64,000 nucleotides of DNA from Hyphomicrobiales bacterium (GTDB lineage: Bacteria; Pseudomonadota; Alphaproteobacteria; Rhizobiales; Rhizobiaceae). The position numbers were made by a program, and so were the translations under genes. The notes beneath the pieces are model-generated. The model had not been told where the DNA came from and did not search any database. It was given only the letters and a program-made list of their open reading frames with translations. The stretch's first letter is position 1, and every line of letters starts with the position of its first letter. Below are positions 8,712 through 16,984 of this stretch, in pieces. The DNA is taken from contig UICE01000004.1 of NCBI GenBank assembly GCA_900471815.1, forward strand, positions 186,001 to 250,000, read 5' to 3'.

Positions 8712-8999
8712 ATGCTCGCCAATACCACTGTTGAAGACAACCCCACTTTCAACCGTTACGAGATGCCAATAGCCGATGGTCTCATTGCCGCAGCGTATTA
8801 CAGGACTGAGGGTCAAATTGTGATTTTAACCCACACGGAAGTGCCATTCGAGTATTCGGGCGAAGGCATCGGTTCAAAGCTGGCGAGGGGGGTATTCGAC
8901 ATGATACGCGAGAGTGGCCGCAAGGTGATGCCAACTTGTACATTCATGGTAAAATTCGCGGGCCAACATCCAGAGTATAACGATCTGATCGTTGGCTGA
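8712..8999 (+). CDS. Small GNAT-fold N-acetyltransferase, paralogue
   Basis: A 95-residue protein of the same NATD1/YjdJ-like group as 2320-2649. It shares A-A-A-Y-Y-R, the acetyl-CoA loop G-E-G-I-G-S-K-L and the terminal H-P-E-Y-N-D-L-I. A GGAG ribosome site precedes the ATG. It stands alone between TetR and the PhyR-like gene, in the same direction. The substrate is unknown. Confidence 0.8.
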   Translation: MLANTTVEDNPTFNRYEMPIADGLIAAAYYRTEGQIVILTHTEVPFEYSGEGIGSKLARGVFDMIRESGRKVMPTCTFMVKFAGQHPEYNDLIVG

Positions 9000-9145
9000 C
9001 TGATGCCGAAGCTCTCTTTATGAAGACATCGAGCCAGGCGCGCGCCACCAGTGGTGAACAGTTCCAAGCCCAAGAACCTGGTTTTCGTAGTATGCGGTTT
9101 GTCGGGCCGCATTGTTTAATTCGGGTGTTACGGAACTCCAAATCA

Positions 9146-9598
9146 ATGTCATTGTCCGCTCGGATAACTCCGCACTTGCCATATCTTCGGCGCTTTGCCC
9201 ACACCATCGCGGGTTCACAATATCGGGGCGACGCCTACGTGGCTGCCACTCTGGAAAGTCTCATTCACGACATAGAGATTTTCCCACTCACCAGTTCTGA
9301 TCGCGTGGGCTTGTGCAAGCTCTTTCTCAGATTTTTTAATTCGGTAGATGGGTCAGAAATTGGGAAGAGGAAGCAAGTGTTTGCTGCATTCAATTCGACT
9401 ATGGCAGCGCGCCAAGCACTTCTTTTGACTGCCATTGAAGGTTTCAGCGAGGCCGAGACAATGGAGATCCTCGAGGTGACCGAAGATGAGTTGCATGCGC
9501 TGCTGGAGGATGCATCTGACGAACCTGTCGGCGCATCGCGATCGGCATCTTCAATTCGCCGGAATATCCGCATACTACCACGGAGATCCAACGTATAG
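9146..9598 (+). CDS. PhyR-like sigma-factor-mimic domain without receiver
   Basis: A 150-residue protein that matches the N-terminal ECF-sigma-like domain of PhyR: M-S-L-S-A-R-I-x-P-H-L-P-Y-L-R-R-F-A at the start, G-D-A-Y-V-A-A-T-L-E-S-L-I, and R-Q-A-L-L-L-T-A-I-E-G-F-S-E. Full PhyR is about 260 residues and adds a C-terminal receiver that controls binding of NepR. Here the frame leaves the family pattern after the sigma-like domain and ends in a basic tail. No receiver is found downstream in any frame. It is either a pseudogene or an unregulated NepR-binding fragment. The start at 9146 matches the PhyR start; upstream in-frame residues do not. Confidence 0.7.
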   Translation: MSLSARITPHLPYLRRFAHTIAGSQYRGDAYVAATLESLIHDIEIFPLTSSDRVGLCKLFLRFFNSVDGSEIGKRKQVFAAFNSTMAARQALLLTAIEGFSEAETMEILEVTEDELHALLEDASDEPVGASRSASSIRRNIRILPRRSNV

Positions 9599-9818
9599 CG
9601 GGTGAATGCGCGTCGTGATCTCTCGCCAATTAACCACAGTAGATCAAACCAACTGCAAAGCCGACCGTTGTCAACGCAGCAGACATGCATATTCAGGCAG
9701 ATCATGTGCGAACGTTGCGGTTCACCCTCGACGGGAGAGTGGGCAAACCATCGTTCTATAGATTTGGAGGGCGTTTTTAGGCTCTGTGGGCTCATTTTTC
9801 GAATGTCTGGAGTCTGCA

Positions 9819-10742
9819 ATGCGCTTTTACTTTTTAGTGGCCCTTATAATTGGAACGTTTGCGGGTGTGTCGGCAGTGCCGGCAGCAAATGGTGCGATTA
9901 TTGATGGCAAGTCGGACGTGGACGGGGTCGCTTATCACTACCTTTTGGCGCAGGGTGGGCCGCAAACAGTAGTGCTGCTGCATGGCTGGGGCACCACGTC
10001 ATACATGTGGCGTCATGTGATGCCGGAATTGGCGGCTAAAGGGTATACAGTTCTCGCGCCGGATCTACGTGGTCTGGGCGACACCGCCAAACCTCTGGCT
10101 GGATATGATAAGGCTTCGATAGCCGAGGACGTCCGAAAGCTGGTAAGCAATCTGGGCATCGGTCCGTCGGTGAACCTCGTCGGCCATGACATGGGCGGCA
10201 TGGTCGTCTATGCTTATGCGGCCAAACATCCCAACGACGTTAAAACACTGGCGATTCTGGATGCTCCTCTCCCCGGCATTGAGCCTTGGGACGAACTGAT
10301 CCAGGGCCCTCGTACGTGGCATTTTCGCTTCCACTCTGTCCGCGACGTTCCGGAAATGCTGATCGCAGGCCGTGAACTCGAATATCTGAAATGGTTCCAC
10401 AATGCCGAGGGCGTTAATTCGCGCGCCTTCGATAACGAAGCCGATGAAGTTTACGGACGCTCATACGCTCAACCGGGGGCACTTCGGGCTGGTTTTGAAT
10501 ATTATCGTGCATTTCCCAAAGACGTGGAAGCTAACAGGTTATTTTCAATCGATAAGCTACAGATGCCGGTTCTTGCCATGAGTGGAGTTGGGGGCATGGG
10601 ACTGGAGTATGGCAACCATATCCGCCACGTCGCAAAAAACGTGAGGGGCGTGGTCGTCGAAGGTTCCGGCCATTGGATCCCTGAAGAGCAGCCTGCAGCC
10701 GTCACGAAAGCACTGATCGAATTTCTTCCTGCACCCATGTGA
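9819..10742 (+). CDS. Exported alpha/beta hydrolase, epoxide-hydrolase-like
   Basis: A 307-residue alpha/beta hydrolase with an N-terminal signal peptide (hydrophobic residues 4-24). The oxyanion motif H-G-W-G follows at 55-58. The nucleophile elbow G-H-D124-M-G-G carries Asp, not Ser, and the late G-S-G-H supplies the catalytic His. An Asp nucleophile is typical of epoxide hydrolases and haloalkane dehalogenases. The ATG at 9819 follows GGAG and begins the signal peptide; an upstream GTG at 9786 is less likely. The real substrate is unknown. Confidence 0.85.
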   Translation: MRFYFLVALIIGTFAGVSAVPAANGAIIDGKSDVDGVAYHYLLAQGGPQTVVLLHGWGTTSYMWRHVMPELAAKGYTVLAPDLRGLGDTAKPLAGYDKASIAEDVRKLVSNLGIGPSVNLVGHDMGGMVVYAYAAKHPNDVKTLAILDAPLPGIEPWDELIQGPRTWHFRFHSVRDVPEMLIAGRELEYLKWFHNAEGVNSRAFDNEADEVYGRSYAQPGALRAGFEYYRAFPKDVEANRLFSIDKLQMPVLAMSGVGGMGLEYGNHIRHVAKNVRGVVVEGSGHWIPEEQPAAVTKALIEFLPAPM

Positions 10743-10800
10743 TTGCCACCCATCGGGGTAGCTGCGGCGATACCAGACACGGCAAGTGGATGGCAGAGGA

Positions 10801-11178
10801 CTATCCCGCCGTTGGCAGAAACGGGATAAAGCGAAAGGCGATCCAGCCAAACACGTCGTTGGAAATCCTCAACGATAATAGCCTAATGTTGCTTTGGGTT
10901 TTGCGGCCAGTGCGTGATACTGGAATCGTCAGGTACAGCCCTAACGAGCGGAAATGTGCGACGATCTCAAGTGTGAGATTATCCCGGTCCCCGCACTTTT
11001 CCCTTATTCGTTTCACCTGTATCCCAACTTCATCATAGTCTTCGTAAGGGATATCAGCATCCCCAAATACGTACATGTCGTGACCGATCGCACATATATC
11101 GCAGCCGGATTTTATCACGTCTTCGATGAAATCTGGAATTTCACTTTCCAGCATTAATCTTTTTCGTTTGTCTGCCAT
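10801..11178 (-). CDS. Unrecognised small protein, C-terminus altered by frameshift
   Basis: A 125-residue ORF with no family I recognise. Residues up to R-S-L-G-L-Y-L look like a normal acidic cytoplasmic protein. Comparison with a second copy at 18010-18113 shows one base missing here near 10930. With that base restored the frame would read Y-L-D-D-S-S-I-x-H-W and stop at 10883-10885, giving about 98 residues. The present 40-residue tail is therefore probably out of frame. Confidence 0.5.
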   Translation of the reverse strand: MADKRKRLMLESEIPDFIEDVIKSGCDICAIGHDMYVFGDADIPYEDYDEVGIQVKRIREKCGDRDNLTLEIVAHFRSLGLYLTIPVSRTGRKTQSNIRLLSLRISNDVFGWIAFRFIPFLPTAG

Positions 11179-11380
11179 TTGACACTTCCCTTCATGGTCG
11201 GGGCTTTCTGCGCCGCTTTGAAAGACAGACTATTGGGGCAGGTGTTTCGATATTTTCTACTGTGTAATCCTACAGTGCCAATCAACGTATCTATACGAAC
11301 GTCGATGTCCCACGGACGCTCTTTGGAAAGCGACGAAGACTAATCAAAATTAAGGCATTCAATAAAATTAGCCCAGGGTC

Positions 11381-11679
11381 TCAACGATGCCAGGCTTTTC
11401 TGGCTTCGGTAGCTACACCAACTTCAAGGTCTCGTTGGTTCATTTTGAATTTCTTGAAGGTATTTTCGAGCTTTGACCAGAACTGGTCGTCAAAGACGGA
11501 TGTCTTGTTTAGATTTAACTGCAGGGCAAAGGCCATACATTCATTGGCGTTGAGTTTTAAGGTTTTCCCGAATTGATAAGCTCCAAAAACAAACCTTCGA
11601 AAGCCATTTCGTACTCCCGATTGTCGAGATAAAGCACAATCGCCTCAATGGATTCAGCATCGAGGCTTGCCTGCGACAT
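11381..11679 (-). pseudogene. Frameshifted small hypothetical gene
   Basis: A reverse-strand frame opens at an ATG at 11679 and encodes a sensible N-terminus (E-A-I-V-L-Y-L-D-N, then Y-E-M-A-F-E-G-L-F). It stops after 40 residues. A second frame continues directly (L-K-L-N-A-N-E-C-M-A-F-A-L, then F-D-D-Q-F-W) to a stop at 11381. Total length is 299 bases, one short of a multiple of three, so a single 1-base loss near 11560 explains it. Intact relatives would be about 99 residues; I cannot name the family with confidence. Confidence 0.6.
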
Positions 11680-11733
11680 GGTGCTTCTTACAAACCGATC
11701 GATCAGCTGGAAGTTAGCGCTGCTTGTTTTCCA

Positions 11734-12177
11734 TCACGGTATGTATCCTTCTTCGCTGGCAAGAATAGTTGCATGACCACGTTCAAAGTCACCAGCTTCA
11801 ATGGAGATGAGACGGTAGCCCAACTCTCCAGCAATCTGAAGCATGTTTGCAATCGTTTCGCGGACGCTCCGTATGTCCGTCGACACACGTTTAAATGCAA
11901 CGATTTCGCATTGGTCACTGTCCGCTACAGCCAGCCCTTTTTGTAAAAGTGCTTTGACCATTCTGTCCTCGTCCTGCTCGACCGAACAGATAAAACGTCC
12001 ACCAATAGGGAGCGAAGACTTATGATCAATGGATAGCTGATTTATCGCAACGTCATGCTCAATCCAGCGAGCAGGCCTCGTCAAACTCATATCAGCAAAC
12101 GCTGATGTGGCTGCAGCAAGCGAGACTGCGATAACAATGTTCGTCGCATGCACTTTGCCCCGTCTGATCCAATGCAT
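11734..12177 (-). CDS. Hypothetical exported protein
   Basis: A 147-residue ORF starting with a basic stretch, a hydrophobic segment and an A-x-A-like cleavage site (A-T-S-A-F-A-D), so a signal peptide is likely. The mature part has no motif I recognise. A GGGAGGGAG sequence precedes the ATG by about 13 bases, which is somewhat far. It lies in a decayed stretch, so it may not be under selection. Confidence 0.5.
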   Translation of the reverse strand: MHWIRRGKVHATNIVIAVSLAAATSAFADMSLTRPARWIEHDVAINQLSIDHKSSLPIGGRFICSVEQDEDRMVKALLQKGLAVADSDQCEIVAFKRVSTDIRSVRETIANMLQIAGELGYRLISIEAGDFERGHATILASEEGYIP

Positions 12178-12282
12178 TGGTGCAGGTCATCTCCCTCCCA
12201 TTTATATGACCGACTATTGCAACAAATTATGAAGCTGTCTCCCTCAATTTCGCTCGGGATAGCTGCCTTACGTCTTGCGGAT

Positions 12283-12349
12283 CTTGCCCTTGCCCCACGT
12301 CTCCAGCTTGCCGGTAGGTTGTGGCCGTCCCGGAGCGTCGATAAAGATA
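12283..12349. repeat. Dispersed direct repeat, copy 1
   Basis: About 65 bases closely match 13790-13850 in the same orientation. Shared blocks include CTTGCCCCACGTCTCC, GCTTGCC and CGGAGCGTCGATA. This copy has a small insertion in the middle (GGTTGTGGCCGTC against GATCGTGC). Both copies lie in non-coding DNA on either side of the HxlR/SDR pair. The origin is unknown. Confidence 0.65.
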
Positions 12350-12528
12350 TCAGATTCTGCGCGGCGATTGGATGGGCAGCGTTGCTACCATTATTAAACA
12401 GGATGCTCGGGTCTGTCAGGGGTAAGCGGTGTTTCCTCACACATTGACAAAGCGCGGTAGGCCGTTCCGAAAGCTACCGCTGCAACATTGATGGCAACAA
12501 AGCGCCAGAAGTGGACACACGGACGTCG

Positions 12529-12921
12529 TCAACGGCGATTTCCCGTGGTGTCATAGCGTAGCGTGGCCGCTTCGACCTTGTCGCCGTTGGCCGCTGCCCA
12601 CAAGCACAGTGCTTCAAACGGCTCCCGCAGTGAATGGCCTAGTGGAGTAATTGCGTACTCCACTCCGATCGGCTGCGTTGGGAGTACGGTTCTCGTCACA
12701 AGGCCGTTCCGCTCAAGTCTCTTCAAAGCATCGGCCAGTGCCTTGTGCGTGATCCCATCGAGACGCCGCTTGAGTTCGTTGAACCGCGTAGGTTTCGGGC
12801 AGATCACTGTCAGTATCAGGATCGTCCATTTGTCAGCGATCTTGTCGAGCACCGGGCGAACCTGCGCCATGTCGCAAAGCGCGCGATGAGAGAGGGCTTC
12901 TAGGTCGGTATACTCGTCCAT
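12529..12921 (-). CDS. HxlR-family transcriptional regulator
   Basis: A 130-residue winged-helix regulator of the HxlR type: D-K-W-T-I-L-I-L near residue 30, R-F-N-E-L-K-R-R-L-D-G-I-T-H-K, and the wing E-Y-x-I-T-P-L-G at about 90. HxlR proteins commonly sense electrophiles or other reactive carbonyls and repress a divergent oxidoreductase. This gene is divergent from an SDR at 13003, the classical arrangement. A palindrome at 12948-12960 in the 81-base gap is a good operator candidate. Confidence 0.88.
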   Translation of the reverse strand: MDEYTDLEALSHRALCDMAQVRPVLDKIADKWTILILTVICPKPTRFNELKRRLDGITHKALADALKRLERNGLVTRTVLPTQPIGVEYAITPLGHSLREPFEALCLWAAANGDKVEAATLRYDTTGNRR

Positions 12922-12947
12922 ATCTAGGCTATTCCAGGTGCGTAATT

Positions 12948-12960
12948 GATATCAGATATC
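12948..12960. promoter_or_regulatory. Putative HxlR operator GATATC-A-GATATC
   Basis: Two GATATC units separated by one base form a near-perfect palindrome in the short gap between the divergent HxlR and SDR genes. A related ATATCAT follows at 12967-12973. The position suits control of both genes. Confidence 0.5.
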
Positions 12961-13002
12961 CAACGTATATCATAGCGAGACCATTCAGTGAAAGGATTTA
13001 CG

Positions 13003-13734
13003 ATGGATCGCATGAGTAACAAGGTGGCTTTGGTTGTCGGCGGCGCAAAGGGTATCGGCCTGGCAATTGCAGAGCGACTGTCTGCCGAAGGCGCAAATGT
13101 CTTCATCACCAGTCGCAGAGGTGAAGATGCTGAAAAGGCGGCCAAAGCCATCGGCAATGGCGCGGTCGGTATTACCGCTGACGCAAGTTCTCCGGAGGAC
13201 ATGGTGGCGGCTGTCGAAAATGTCCGCAAAGCATACGGTCGTATCGACGCGCTTGTTTTGAATGCAGGTCTTTCCGAACCTTCGCAGATCGCCGAAATAA
13301 CGCCGGACCACTTCGACCGCCACTTTGACGTCAACGTCCGAGGGATGGTGTTCGGCCTCCAGGCAGCTCTTCCCGCAATGACAGAAGGCGGCTCGGTCGT
13401 CCTCGTCGGGTCCATTGCCGGGAGCGCGGGCTACTCGGCCTACGGTACCTACTGCGCAACCAAAGCAGCCGTTCGATCCTACGCCAGAACCTGGACGGCT
13501 GAACTCGCACCCAAAGGTATTCGGGTCAACGTCGTTGCACCCGGTCCCACGGATACGGACATGATGGCTGCCGTCGCGGAGGACACTCGCGCGGCAATTG
13601 TCGCTCCGATTCCGATGGGTCGTATGGCACGGCCTTCAGAAGTGGCTGCGGCCGCCTTGTTCTTGTTGAGCGATGACGCTAGCTACGTCGCCGGTGCTGA
13701 ACTATGCGTCGACGGCGGCTTACGGCAGGTCTAA
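13003..13734 (+). CDS. Short-chain dehydrogenase/reductase (SDR)
   Basis: A 243-residue classical SDR. It has the cofactor motif G-G-A-K-G-I-G near the N-terminus, N-A-G at about 85, the catalytic Ser in V-G-S-I-A-G-S, and Y-x3-K in Y-C-A-T-K. The C-terminal V-A-G-A-E-L-C-V-D-G-G is the usual family ending. The ATG at 13003 follows AAAGGA. It is probably controlled by the divergent HxlR regulator. The substrate is not inferable. Confidence 0.9.
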   Translation: MDRMSNKVALVVGGAKGIGLAIAERLSAEGANVFITSRRGEDAEKAAKAIGNGAVGITADASSPEDMVAAVENVRKAYGRIDALVLNAGLSEPSQIAEITPDHFDRHFDVNVRGMVFGLQAALPAMTEGGSVVLVGSIAGSAGYSAYGTYCATKAAVRSYARTWTAELAPKGIRVNVVAPGPTDTDMMAAVAEDTRAAIVAPIPMGRMARPSEVAAAALFLLSDDASYVAGAELCVDGGLRQV

Positions 13735-13789
13735 GGGTCTGTCGAAAAGGTATACCCGATCTCGAGTGGGTCGGATACGCCCTGCGCAT

Positions 13790-13850
13790 TGTGCCCTTGC
13801 CCCACGTCTCCGGCTTGCCAGTAGATCGTGCCCGGAGCGTCGATAGAGAT
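13790..13850. repeat. Dispersed direct repeat, copy 2
   Basis: The partner of 12283-12349, lying just after the SDR gene in DNA without a convincing gene. It is slightly shorter than copy 1. The flanking sequences differ, so the repeat boundaries are close to those given. Confidence 0.65.
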
Positions 13851-13983
13851 GCCGGCAACTCACTGATAGGCGCTGCTAGGCAGCAAACTCTGGGTATGAT
13901 TTACCATGACATCGGCAAGCCATTCCAGATAGACTTCAAGCCGAACGAGCGTGAAAGTTTGTGGTTTGATTTTCTGCCGTATT

Positions 13984-14268
13984 TTAATCGCGACGCCTTC
14001 GATCAGGCCTCATCATGATTCTGAGATACAATGTCACTAAAGATTCGTTGCCATCTTCAGGCCGCTCGGGCTTTCCAACATGAATCGCAGTGGCACCCGC
14101 CGTGATAAGCGCCGCCAGATCACGCGGCGATTGCATCAAGATAGATACGACACTGATTAGTACCTCATCAGCGTCTCTCGTGTTTTCAACACTGGTAGAT
14201 AAATGAGAACAGAGCTGTTTGACGAACACAAGCGTTGCATCTGCAAAGCGTTCTACCGATTCAGTCAT
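13984..14268 (-). CDS. Unrecognised small protein
   Basis: A 94-residue ORF with a strong GAGGAAA ribosome site before its ATG, which argues that it is real. The sequence is helical and acidic in its first two thirds (E-N-T-R-D-A-D-E-V-L) and ends in a basic R-R-R-R-D tail. No domain is recognised. Its neighbours are unrelated. Confidence 0.5.
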   Translation of the reverse strand: MTESVERFADATLVFVKQLCSHLSTSVENTRDADEVLISVVSILMQSPRDLAALITAGATAIHVGKPERPEDGNESLVTLYLRIMMRPDRRRRD

Positions 14269-14815
14269 GACGATTTCCTCGCAATGTAGACCTGGAATGA
14301 GCGGGAGCTCTCATCTGTTCAGGTAATGCAAACATTGCTACGCCATGAAGGCGCAGGGGAGAAGCAGCGGTGCAGAAATTAGCAGATTATCGAGGCTATG
14401 CGCCGGTTATATCTCAATCGAGGAACTGGCGGGTCGGATCATCGGACCTGACCTGGATTTCGATGAAATAATGCCGATCAATGGTTTCCTGGCGCATCCC
14501 GAGGTCGTCGAACACTTGAAAGTCCGGCTACATCTCTCAGAGAGCACTTAGTTCGTCGAATTTTAGCGATTTTGCCTCAGCCCCAATCGCATGTTTTTCG
14601 CTCGGGTATCGTGGTCGTTCAATAACGGGGATCTCAGTGGTCGCCCCTTTGCGGAAGGAAGGAAGTTGGCCGAGCAGCACACCCGGCAGGCGGAGGTTCG
14701 ATTGCTGATGTCACCACCGACAGATAGTGCTTCAGAAAAAGCTATTGTAACCAACGCACTTGTACTTCGCTCGATCAGATTTGCGATATATGTAAAGCGA
14801 TGTCGGAGCTGAAAA
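14269..14815. other. Region without a convincing gene
   Basis: About 550 bases. A 68-codon plus-strand frame (14345-14551) with the segment I-S-I-E-E-L-A-G-R-I-I-G looks weakly protein-like but has no ribosome site. It may be a relic or a very small gene. The rest shows overlapping frames only. Confidence 0.35.
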
Positions 14816-15184
14816 ATGACGATCAAGGCAATTCACCATGTTCAACTCGCAATGCCAGCGGGTCAGGAAAATGCTGCCAGAGCCTTTTACCAAGGATTGC
14901 TGGGTTTGAACGAGGTATCCAAGCCATCAAACCTTGCTGCCCGCGGAGGATGCTGGTTCGAAAACGGTGGTGTCAGAGTGCACCTTGGCGTAGAGGCGAA
15001 TTTCGCCCCGGCCAAGAAAGCGCATCCGGGTTTCGTCGTCGATGATCTTTCCAGTATATGCGCAACTTTGGAGAAAGCGGGCTTCCCGACTATTTCGGAC
15101 GAACCACTGGAGGGATATTTGCGAAAGTACGTAAGCGATCCTTTCGGTAATCGTATCGAACTCATGCAGATCGCAGCGGCCTAG
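14816..15184 (+). CDS. VOC-superfamily (glyoxalase/bleomycin-resistance fold) protein
   Basis: A 122-residue single-domain VOC protein. It opens with I-K-A-I-H-H-V-Q-L-A-M-P and carries the first metal His, the A-R-A-F-Y-Q-G-L-L-G-L helix and the terminal D-P-F-G-N-R-I-E-L with its Glu ligand. Members include glyoxalases, dioxygenases and drug-binding proteins, and this one cannot be placed further. It stands alone in a decayed region but appears intact. Confidence 0.85.
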   Translation: MTIKAIHHVQLAMPAGQENAARAFYQGLLGLNEVSKPSNLAARGGCWFENGGVRVHLGVEANFAPAKKAHPGFVVDDLSSICATLEKAGFPTISDEPLEGYLRKYVSDPFGNRIELMQIAAA

Positions 15185-15490
15185 ATGAGCGACAGAGTTT
15201 CACAATAGATCACTAATTCCCTGGTGATTTATTGTTGTCGCAACTTTCGACTCTCGGACCGCTACACGCCGGGCTTCCTCAACGGCTATTGCTCAATGAT
15301 CCGATTTCATTACGATTGGCACATGATCAACGCTCGCATCAACTTTACCATGCTCATGACCACGCCCCTTGAAGGGTGTGCGGGAATGGCATTGCGTTAG
15401 TCGCGATACCGATCAACCTGCGAACCCTGCCGAGGCGAGCAGGGTTCATAACACTCCGCTCTCCTCCCTTATAGAAATGGAGAGCCGCTC
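15185..15490. other. Intergenic region, nothing recognised
   Basis: About 300 bases without a supported gene. Short frames are present, but none has a ribosome site or known motif. CTGCCGAGGCGAGCAGG near 15427 can form a weak hairpin. Confidence 0.4.
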
Positions 15491-16014
15491 ATGAACCAAG
15501 TTACCAAACAGTCATCGAATACTTCAGACTCAACTTCCAGAAAACAGTCACCTCGGCTGTTGATCCGCGCCGCACGGATTGATGATTTTGAAGCCCTGTC
15601 GGCCCTGATCAATCTGCCGGGCTTTCGGGCCGGCACGCTGCGCCTGCCTTATCAACGACCCGAGCAGACGAAGAAATGGCTGGAAAGCCAAGGGCCGAAC
15701 GCGCTTATCATCGTCGGCCAGGCTGGTCTACATCCTTATACTGGCCGCCGTGCCCATGCCGCCGAGTTGGGGATCGGAGTGCACGACGATCATGTTGGGA
15801 AAGGGGTAGGCACAGCACTGATCCGGGAGTGATCGACGCTGCCGACAACTGGCTGGGGTTTAAACGTCTTGAGCTGGCGGTCTACACTGACAATGCCCCA
15901 GCAATCCGGCTATATGAAAAATTCGGTTTCGAACGCGAAGGCATACGGCGATCCTACGCGTTCAAGGCCGGAACCTATGTCGATGCTCTGGGCATGGCTC
16001 GCCTGCGCTGCTGA
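15491..16014 (+). pseudogene. GNAT-family N-acetyltransferase split by a frameshift
   Basis: Frame one (from the ATG at 15491, with GGAGA before it) encodes the N-terminal half up to the acetyl-CoA loop G-K-G-V-G-T-A-L-I-R-E and then stops at 15832. A second frame carries the rest: D-A-A-D-N-W-L-G, R-L-E-L-A-V-Y-T-D-N and Y-E-K-F-G-F-E-R-E-G to 16014. Restoring one base near 15828 (GAGTG to GAGGTG) would rebuild a continuous enzyme of about 174 residues of the RimI/L-amino-acid-acetyltransferase type. The break falls just after the cofactor loop, so it is almost certainly inactive unless it is a sequencing error. Confidence 0.8.
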
Positions 16015-16095
16015 TCTGTCGGAAGCGGGTCCAATTTTTGAAACGGTAACTTTCGCATTATTAAAGCCCACGCTGTCATTTAATGGTGAGGATTA

Positions 16096-16662
16096 ATGAC
16101 CAACACGCCGAGAATATATTTGATTGGAGCGTCTTGCTCGGGCGTTTCGACGCTTGGTGCGATGCTTTCCAGGCAATTCGCAGTTCCGCTGCTGGATGTA
16201 GACGACTTCTACTGGATGCCGACCGATCCGCCGTTCACAATCAAGCGCTCGCCGGAAGATCGGGTTCGGTTGATCAAAGACCGGCAGGCGCAAAACGAGG
16301 GCTGGGTCCTGTCAGGTTCCTTTATTGGTTGGGGTGATACCCTGATCGAAAATGTCGATCTTATTGCGTTCCTATACACGCCTACGGATCTACGGCTACA
16401 GCGCCTCGACAGGCGAGAGGCGTTGCGGCATGGCGATCGTATCCTACCGGGCGGGGACATGTATCAGGGACATCTGGCATTCCGGGACTGGGCATCTCAC
16501 TATGATTCCCCCACGTTCACTGGGCGCAATCTGGCGCAGCACGAACGTTGGCTCAACGCACAATCCGCTCCTGTGCTTAGGCTTGACGGCGAACAGGACA
16601 CTCAAATGTTGGCTCAGGCAGTCACGGCCGCGTGCTCCGCATTAATCCCTCGATTTAGCTGA
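16096..16662 (+). CDS. P-loop kinase of the adenylate-kinase-like type
   Basis: A 188-residue P-loop protein. Its Walker A is G-A-S-C-S-G-V-S-T near residue 11, followed by D-V-D-D-F-Y-W-M, typical of the small kinases often annotated as adenylate kinase-like or DNA topology modulation (FlaR-like) proteins. The W-V-L-S-G-S segment and an R-L-x-R-R lid region are also present. The substrate is unknown. It appears intact despite pseudogenes on both sides. Confidence 0.75.
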   Translation: MTNTPRIYLIGASCSGVSTLGAMLSRQFAVPLLDVDDFYWMPTDPPFTIKRSPEDRVRLIKDRQAQNEGWVLSGSFIGWGDTLIENVDLIAFLYTPTDLRLQRLDRREALRHGDRILPGGDMYQGHLAFRDWASHYDSPTFTGRNLAQHERWLNAQSAPVLRLDGEQDTQMLAQAVTAACSALIPRFS

Positions 16663-16984
16663 TAATGTAGGAGAGGCTTGGCCTTACAAGCACCATACGG
16701 TGTGCGCCGATATAGCCACTTGCGACGGTGCTTCACAATATGTGCTGGATAGGGACCTATACCTCCGGCAGAAGGGGCTGCATGAAGCGTAGCGCACTAT
16801 CGACACTTTGGTGCTGGAGGAGACGGGGAAGTCCGGCGAAGAGTTACCTTTGAGTTATCGCGCCTGGTCTAGAGCATCCGGAGGCGGCAGCGGATCGGTT
16901 GTCCGGTTTTTAAGCGGGTTCGTCATCGTAAATGCGATAACAGCCGCGGCGACCATTGCGACTATTGTCCAGCCGTCTGCCTTG
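16663..16984 (+). other. Intergenic region with a decayed coding trace
   Basis: From about 16685 one plus-strand frame reads plausible protein (D-I-A-T-C-D-G-A-S-Q-Y-V-L-D-R-D). It meets a TAG at 16790 and continues in the same frame (T-L-V-L-E-E-T-G-K-S-G-E-E-L-P) to about 16880. It looks like the relic of a gene with an in-frame stop. I do not recognise the family, and no start is preserved. Confidence 0.35.

Noticed and set aside
13704-14018. Plus-strand 104-codon frame after the SDR
   Set aside because: It starts inside the SDR gene, covers the dispersed repeat and overlaps the better-supported reverse-strand ORF at 13984-14268.
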